A stretch of DNA of 64,000 bases. Source: Acanthochlamys bracteata. Lineage: Eukaryota; Streptophyta; Magnoliopsida; Pandanales; Velloziaceae. The notes beneath the pieces were generated by a model that made no database searches, was not told the DNA's origin, and was given only the letters and a program-made list of their open reading frames with translations. The position numbers and the translations under genes are program-made. Positions 58,907 through 64,000 of this stretch are shown one piece after another. The stretch spans positions 682,001 through 746,000 of the forward strand of contig CM034140.1 in the NCBI GenBank assembly GCA_019914995.1. The letters are read 5' to 3'. How positions within the stretch are numbered: the stretch's first letter is position 1; each line of letters opens with the position of its first letter.

Positions 58907-60133
58907 ATGTCAGGCGGCGTTGTTTCGAAAGGGGCGGTAGTTGGAGGACAGTTTGGTCTTTTACCAGAGGACATAGTTCTCAACATTCTCTCGAAGCTTG
59001 AAGAAGACCCGCGCGACTGGGCACGAGCAGCGTGCGTGTGCTCTCGGTTCGCCGGACTCGTTCGGACTGTTCTTTGTCGGACTAAATGTTCGGTATCTTC
59101 TCCATCTCTGGTCTCCGATCTTGGACCAGATCCACCTGGTGGTTGGCCTTCTCTTCTCAAGCTCAATGTTTGTTGCCCTGGTCTTTTCCTCTCTGGTGTT
59201 TTGCTTCACCATAACGTTCTTGGCCTTCATCTCAACAGCAGTAGTAGTAATTCTTCAGTTTCTTCTAAATCTAGCTGTTCTTCGTCTTCGATCTCGTCTT
59301 CTTCAATCTCTTCTTCTGCTGCAAACAACTATGATGATCGCAAATTTTTAGCTTGTTCTTCTCCCGCAAAGATCTCTGGTATTATAAACAATGAAAGCAA
59401 CAACGAGACGAGCAGTAACCTCTACAATAATGGTAGTAAGGTTAATCGATCGCTTGTCGATCTCCATTCAGCTTCTAATCCTCCACAGGGAAACAACCGG
59501 AAGAGCAATAGTAGTCGTTGGGCATTGTTCGAAAATCTCATCCCTCAACAGGAGACTAACATATTCAACAACAAGAACAGTGACAACAATGAGAATTGCT
59601 GGTCATTGTTTGATGACCTTTACTTCGACACCGTTTATACTACGCCTGAATTGGACGATGCTGAGAATTTTGATGATAAGACCCAGGCTCACAGTGGGAA
59701 ATTGATCTCGAGGAAGCGGAGACGAAAATACAGTGGGCCATCTGGGGCGCATTTGGCATCAGGGGGGTGGAATCTTAGCCGGGAGCAGGGCAATAAGCTG
59801 CTTGCTAGCAGGTTTAGAGGGGATTGCTTGTATATCTGTGATTGGCCTGGATGCGTTCATGTGGAGGAGAAGAGGAAGTATATGTTGTTTAGAGGAGTTT
59901 TCAAGAATTTCAAGAGGTCCAGGGTGTGGCAAACTATAACTTATGGAAATCGGAGCAAGATTGAGCTTAGCTGTGCTTTCTGCTCGTGCCAGGAGACTTG
60001 GGACTTGCACTCTGCATTCTGCTTGAGGAGGGTGTATGGGTACCATGATGATGGGGAGCCAGTTGTTCGGGCTTTTGTTTGCGAAAATGGGCATGTTTCA
60101 GGGGCGTGGACCGAGCGGCCCATGTATACATGA
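58907..60133 (+). CDS. EID1: F-box protein EID1-type (phytochrome A signalling)
   Basis: Intronless, 408 aa, ATG at 58907. An F-box lies at about residues 17-55 (LPEDIVLNILSKLEEDPRDW, then ARAACVCSRFAGLVR). Residues 110-235 form a low-complexity insert rich in Ser and Asn. The C-terminal third, from HLASGGWNLSREQGNKLLAS through FRGDCLYICDWPGCVHVEEK and FRGVFKNFKRSRVWQTI to CENGHVSGAWTERPMYT, is nearly the same as Arabidopsis EID1 as recalled and has its cysteine-rich FCSCQETWDLHSAFCLRR segment. EID1 is the substrate-recognition subunit of an SCF ubiquitin ligase that dampens phytochrome A far-red signalling. The protein is longer than Arabidopsis EID1 because of the insert. An EID1-like (EDL) paralogue is the alternative. 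Confidence 0.85.
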   Translation: MSGGVVSKGAVVGGQFGLLPEDIVLNILSKLEEDPRDWARAACVCSRFAGLVRTVLCRTKCSVSSPSLVSDLGPDPPGGWPSLLKLNVCCPGLFLSGVLLHHNVLGLHLNSSSSNSSVSSKSSCSSSSISSSSISSSAANNYDDRKFLACSSPAKISGIINNESNNETSSNLYNNGSKVNRSLVDLHSASNPPQGNNRKSNSSRWALFENLIPQQETNIFNNKNSDNNENCWSLFDDLYFDTVYTTPELDDAENFDDKTQAHSGKLISRKRRRKYSGPSGAHLASGGWNLSREQGNKLLASRFRGDCLYICDWPGCVHVEEKRKYMLFRGVFKNFKRSRVWQTITYGNRSKIELSCAFCSCQETWDLHSAFCLRRVYGYHDDGEPVVRAFVCENGHVSGAWTERPMYT

Positions 60134-62413
60134 GGAATGATTTCAGACTATATGCTTTTTTGAATTTGGTTAGTGTTGTCTTCTTGTTGTTTTAAAGTAT
60201 TGTTATTACAACTGTGTTCGTAAATGATATTTAAATCTTCTGTTGACCGTATTTCGCTTCTCATGAAATTTGTTGTTTTGCAACAATCTGCTTGTTGAAT
60301 GTTAAGGATGAATGGTGAAAATCCAAATATACTTGCATCCTATGTGTGTTTGTATACTGGCTTATATTAATTCATTATTAATCAGTAGCAATGCTTAAGA
60401 TAGACGCATACTTCTCTTCGTTAGTTGTGGTATGTGTTCTAGGCTGTTGTGCAAGCAGCAGTCAACTCATAGCTAACTTGAATGTTGTGCTGCTATCTTG
60501 GAACGCTAGGTGATATTTGAATCTCCTTATTGTTTGTTTTGTTTTACAGAAGAGTGCTTAAATTTTGTTGCTGCCAGTCATAGTTATTGTAACTTGATCT
60601 CGCAAATCAACGTTAAGTTGATTTCATGTCTGCTTCCTTTTGGAACATGTTTCCTTCCTTCTTTTCTAGAATTGAAAATGGATAAGGTATTTATCAGCGA
60701 TTGATTTTAGATGTCCTTAAGTTGTCCACCATGAGATAAAGATGTGCATCATTAGCATTTTTATGCATGTGCTTATACCCCTTACCTGGTATCAATGCAT
60801 ATTTCCCCTTGTAGATGCAAATCGAGAAGATATTGGACATGATTCTTGCTTTAAAGTCTCTGCTCTTAAACCAGAAGGGTTTTCGATGTGATTTTAGCTC
60901 AGCGGGTTTGTTTCTTGATAGGAAGAATAGTGTGCTGGTCTAATTTGTCACATTAAATGTGAACAATGAATCTCCCTGCCATCAATTCTTTAAATTCTTC
61001 TCCTCACAAAAATTCTTTAAAATGATGATCGCCTTGCAACTAACTGGTTTGTTTCAGTAATTTACTTTGAAAACTGTTGATATAATGCTAGGAAATAATC
61101 ATTTGCCACAATAGGTGTTTTTTTGGTTCAATTTGGTTGGAGTATGTGTGACCTGTGGATTAACACGTTGGTGTTCTCATTTGGAGCTTCACTGCCTCTT
61201 GCCTGAGAATGGTTATCCACTTGCCAAAATCACATAACAGGCTTGGACTTTGAATTTGTGTATTCTGGAGGTATAGGCTATAACACTGGACCCCGATACT
61301 TGGTAGGTTAGTTTCGTAAGGTTTCCTTCATTAGGATTCTGAAGACCATGAGCATACCTACTATCTGAAGGTCTCTGGGGAATCAACCTTATGATAACAC
61401 TTCATGGAGGTATCATTTTAGTCGTGCATCTGTTAAGATGAGCTTGAAAAATTTTGGCAAAGCTCCTTTAGGACTGAGGCTAACTAAATCTTTTCAAATG
61501 AGATGCCGTCTGTGCCTGTTTACCTTGTGTCTTCTCCCTCATGCAACTGATATGTTGTTTCCTGTTACTGATTTCACTTCGTATAATGTTGTGTTGCTTC
61601 ACAAATTTGATAGAAGCTTCAAATATTAGCTTCAATAACGTTCAAAGTCAGCACTTTAATTGAGCTAGAAACCGAACCAGGCCTCTGCTTTAGCCAATAT
61701 ACTTAATGTAACTTGTGAATGTATCCGTTGGACTTTTTATGCTTCTTTGCATTTTTTAATTTTTACTCGCAATGAAATTGAAACTCTCTCAGGCTTTTCT
61801 CATTCTGATCGTGACTCTTAAAAGATTATACAAAGTCGAAGATGTGGTAAAGGAACAGTCTTAAGTCTTTACTTTCCTGTTGCATTCTGCACTTATGAGG
61901 GATAACTTCTAAATATTATTGTTGATTAATAAACAGAAATTTTTTGTTTCCCTTATTGGCATGCGATCGAAGAGCAGAGGGAGAAGCTCCTTGAAAGTGG
62001 TGTTTCAGATGTTGCATTTCAGAACTTCTCTAGCTGTATAGTAAGAAAAAAAAATCGTTTCTTTATGGTTCAATATATGGCATATTTCTAGTTGTTGATA
62101 TTCTCCATTCAAGGTCCCTATTCTTCTTGAAATCGTCAATGTCCTGTGTACTTCAAGTGGCTGAATAATGTGTTATATCTGATAATTCTTGTCAATTAAA
62201 AGGTAGATGCTTGGTTTGGTTGGAAATATGGAATGGTAAATTTTGGATATGGTCTGATGCACTACTTCAGTTTTGGTTTTCAATGCTGAGATGTCTTCTA
62301 GACTGTACTGTCGTCCTATGTTCTATAGATGCAGTGACTCTAACTATTCATACTCCGTTTCTCTCCCTTTTCCTGTCAATATTCTCCTCTAGTGTGAAGC
62401 CTAAAGCGCAGGC

Positions 62414-62455
<42 letters not shown>

Positions 62456-62490
62456 TATAGAGGTGGCTTTTCGGTATTGTAGTAGCAGGA
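60134..62490. other. Intergenic; no gene seen
   Basis: 60134-60300 is 3' UTR of the F-box gene. The rest is moderately AT-rich with T-rich runs and no convincing frame. An (AG)n microsatellite at 62416-62452 lies just before the GH1 copy, in what may be its 5' leader. Confidence 0.45.
62416..62452. repeat. (AG)n microsatellite
   Basis: About 18 AG units, 39 bp upstream of the first codon of the GH1 copy, consistent with a GA-rich 5' leader. Confidence 0.9.
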
Positions 62491-64000
62491 TCATGGCACC
62501 TGCAGGTAAGGAAGAAATCAGAAGGTCCAAATTTCCCAAGGACTTCATTTTGGGTGCAGGCCCTTCAGCTTATCAAGTAAATAAGTGATACTTTCTTCTT
62601 CAGAATGTAGGTAATATCTCTTTCCACACATCCAACTTATTTGTAGTTATTTCCATGCACGTGTATGACGGTTCCATTTTGTATTGCATGGTACTTCTTC
62701 AAACTAGTAAGTAGTATTTTTCTCTTTCTTTTAACATCTTCATTTTGCTGAGTTGTTTGTATTGTGAATTTTCCATATGCTTTGAAGGCTCAGATCCTGG
62801 CTCGGATGGAGATTTTGAAAACAATATGGACCTACAATGGTTTGGATTTATGAAGTAAAGTTTGAGAGATGGCTTAACATATTTTGTTGACTTTAAGGTT
62901 GAAGCACGGAGCATGAAGATTGGAGAACCCCAAGTATTTGAGATACCTATTCTCTAGCAGGTTTGCTTTCACTCCCATAAAGTTTTCTTCTTCTCTGTGC
63001 AGTGCGCTGCAGTATCTTTTCTTTATTCTTTGTAAATGGAAAAAATGGCTGATATTTAGCACAATTATGAATATATACATGATAATGACTTCAACCATGA
63101 TGTTACACAGGATGTTACAGTACCACAAATACAAGGTGCAGAACCTTTTTTGTGATATGAAATGAGAGAAAAATAACCAAAAAAGTAGAGGGCAAAACAT
63201 GAAGCTCTGTTATGTCTATACAAGATGTAGCTTAAAAGCAGGTTAAGTATCTCATTTAATGGAAACCAATCTGGTTTTCTAAACTGAAACTCTTCTTCTC
63301 TACATTAAGGAAGACATCACGCTTATGAAAGAGACGGGCTTGGAAGCATACAGATTATCCAACTCTTGGTCAAAATTGATTCCTAGTAAGATATTAGCAT
63401 AACTATGAACATATCAAGGTACAAGGATATGCTAATGCTTTTAATCTATTGCAGATGGGAATGAAGCTGTCAACCCGAAAGGGTTGGAGTATTACAACAA
63501 TCTTATTAATGAGTTGAACAATAATGGTATGCTCCAATTCTCAAAGAAAACAATTATATGGTTCAGATATATAACACACTGAAACCTTAACTAAAGTTCC
63601 AATTTCTGTCATGAAATCATTATTAGCAAGGTACGAGATACCCAAGAGTTTAGAAATATAAATTATATTTCGATCCCTGTATCACCTAAATTTCTTGAAA
63701 GTATGAATGGTGGTACTTTAACACAAGGATGGTCGTTTTTTCCTTTTGTCAAGAATGCAGTGAGATGCATCTGGTTTTCATGAACATCTCCTACATCCAT
63801 TTTCTTTAATCTTGTCAAGCTGATTGTAAATAGTTAAGCTCATTCTTCCAGGATTCGAGCCGCAGGTCACTCTCTTCCATTATGTTCTTCCCAGATTATT
63901 GAAGACGAATATGAAGGCTGATTAAAGTGTTTTTCTTAAAATTATCTCTCTCAAAAATGAACTTCTAAGTAATATGACTTGTCAGGAATGGTTCGAGCAC
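62491..64000 (+). pseudogene. Decayed GH1 beta-glucosidase (BGLU11-type), cut by window end
   Basis: Fragments follow the exon order of plant glycoside hydrolase family 1. 62491-62576 encodes MAPAGKEEIRRSKFPKDFIL, then GAGPSAYQ, ending at a GTAAAT donor. 63308-63388 encodes [20 protein letters not shown], then WSKLIP. 63455-63526 encodes GNEAVNPKGLEYYNNLINEL. 63851-63925 encodes FEPQVTLFHYVLPR. The exon that should carry VEGA..DGR..SIWD is unrecognisable (only a weak SIW-like remnant at 62818). After VLPR the proper continuation (IEDEYEG) lies in another frame and meets a stop where GGW is expected. The family's NEA acid/base region would lie beyond the window. The lesions make it a pseudogene unless my splice choices are wrong. 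Confidence 0.72.

Noticed and set aside
62211..62588. Open frame of 125 codons ending in the GH1-like start
   Set aside because: The part before 62491 runs through the (AG)n repeat and has no GH1 similarity; the GH1 reading begins at the ATG at 62491.

Overview
This window is nuclear DNA from a flowering plant, almost certainly a core eudicot. The genes are split by short AT-rich introns with GT/GC...AG borders, the intergenic DNA is very AT-rich and full of small transposon remnants, and the best-recognised proteins match Arabidopsis families along their whole length. I recalled those families from memory and ran no search, so the species is not determined. I see no prokaryotic, organellar or viral gene content.

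Layout. 1-1052 (-): 5' part of an unrecognised gene running off the left edge. 1536-6548 (+): peroxisomal beta-oxidation multifunctional protein. 7292-8982 (+): Mediator subunit MED28. 9458-12306: a DNA-transposon-like element carrying a decayed HSP90 fragment. 12493-15190 (+): folate-receptor-like membrane protein. 17108-17726 (+): phylloplanin-like secreted protein. 19845-20141 and 21038-21588 (+): tandem LEA_3/SAG21-type genes. 23299-24371 (+): LURP-one-related protein. 24772-29343 (-): PARP2, 18 exons. 30334-30684 (-): organellar uL18-like ribosomal protein. 32489-38680 (-): gamma-tubulin complex component 4. 39487-40924 (+): ribosomal protein eL22. 42341-44122 (-): HIG1-domain protein. 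45087-48272: a second element of the same kind, carrying a BIR-type receptor-kinase fragment. 48594-49018 (+): STIG1-like pseudogene. 50615-55944 (-): condensin II subunit CAP-D3. 58907-60133 (+): EID1-type F-box protein. 62491-64000 (+): decayed GH1 beta-glucosidase copy cut by the window end.

The genes are unrelated housekeeping and stress loci, not a pathway cluster. Exon models were built by hand from splice borders and reading frame. For MFP2, MED28, the folate-receptor-like gene, phylloplanin, LEA_3-2, LOR, PARP2, GCP4, eL22, HIG1 and CAP-D3 the summed exon lengths are exact multiples of three, which is good internal support.

Most interesting items: two related DNA elements that have each picked up a different host gene fragment (HSP90, BIR); an AT-rich MITE-like family present at least seven times; three GC-AG introns, two of them in PARP2; a 22-bp perfect hairpin beside the captured BIR fragment; and two recent-looking pseudogenes (STIG1-like and GH1).
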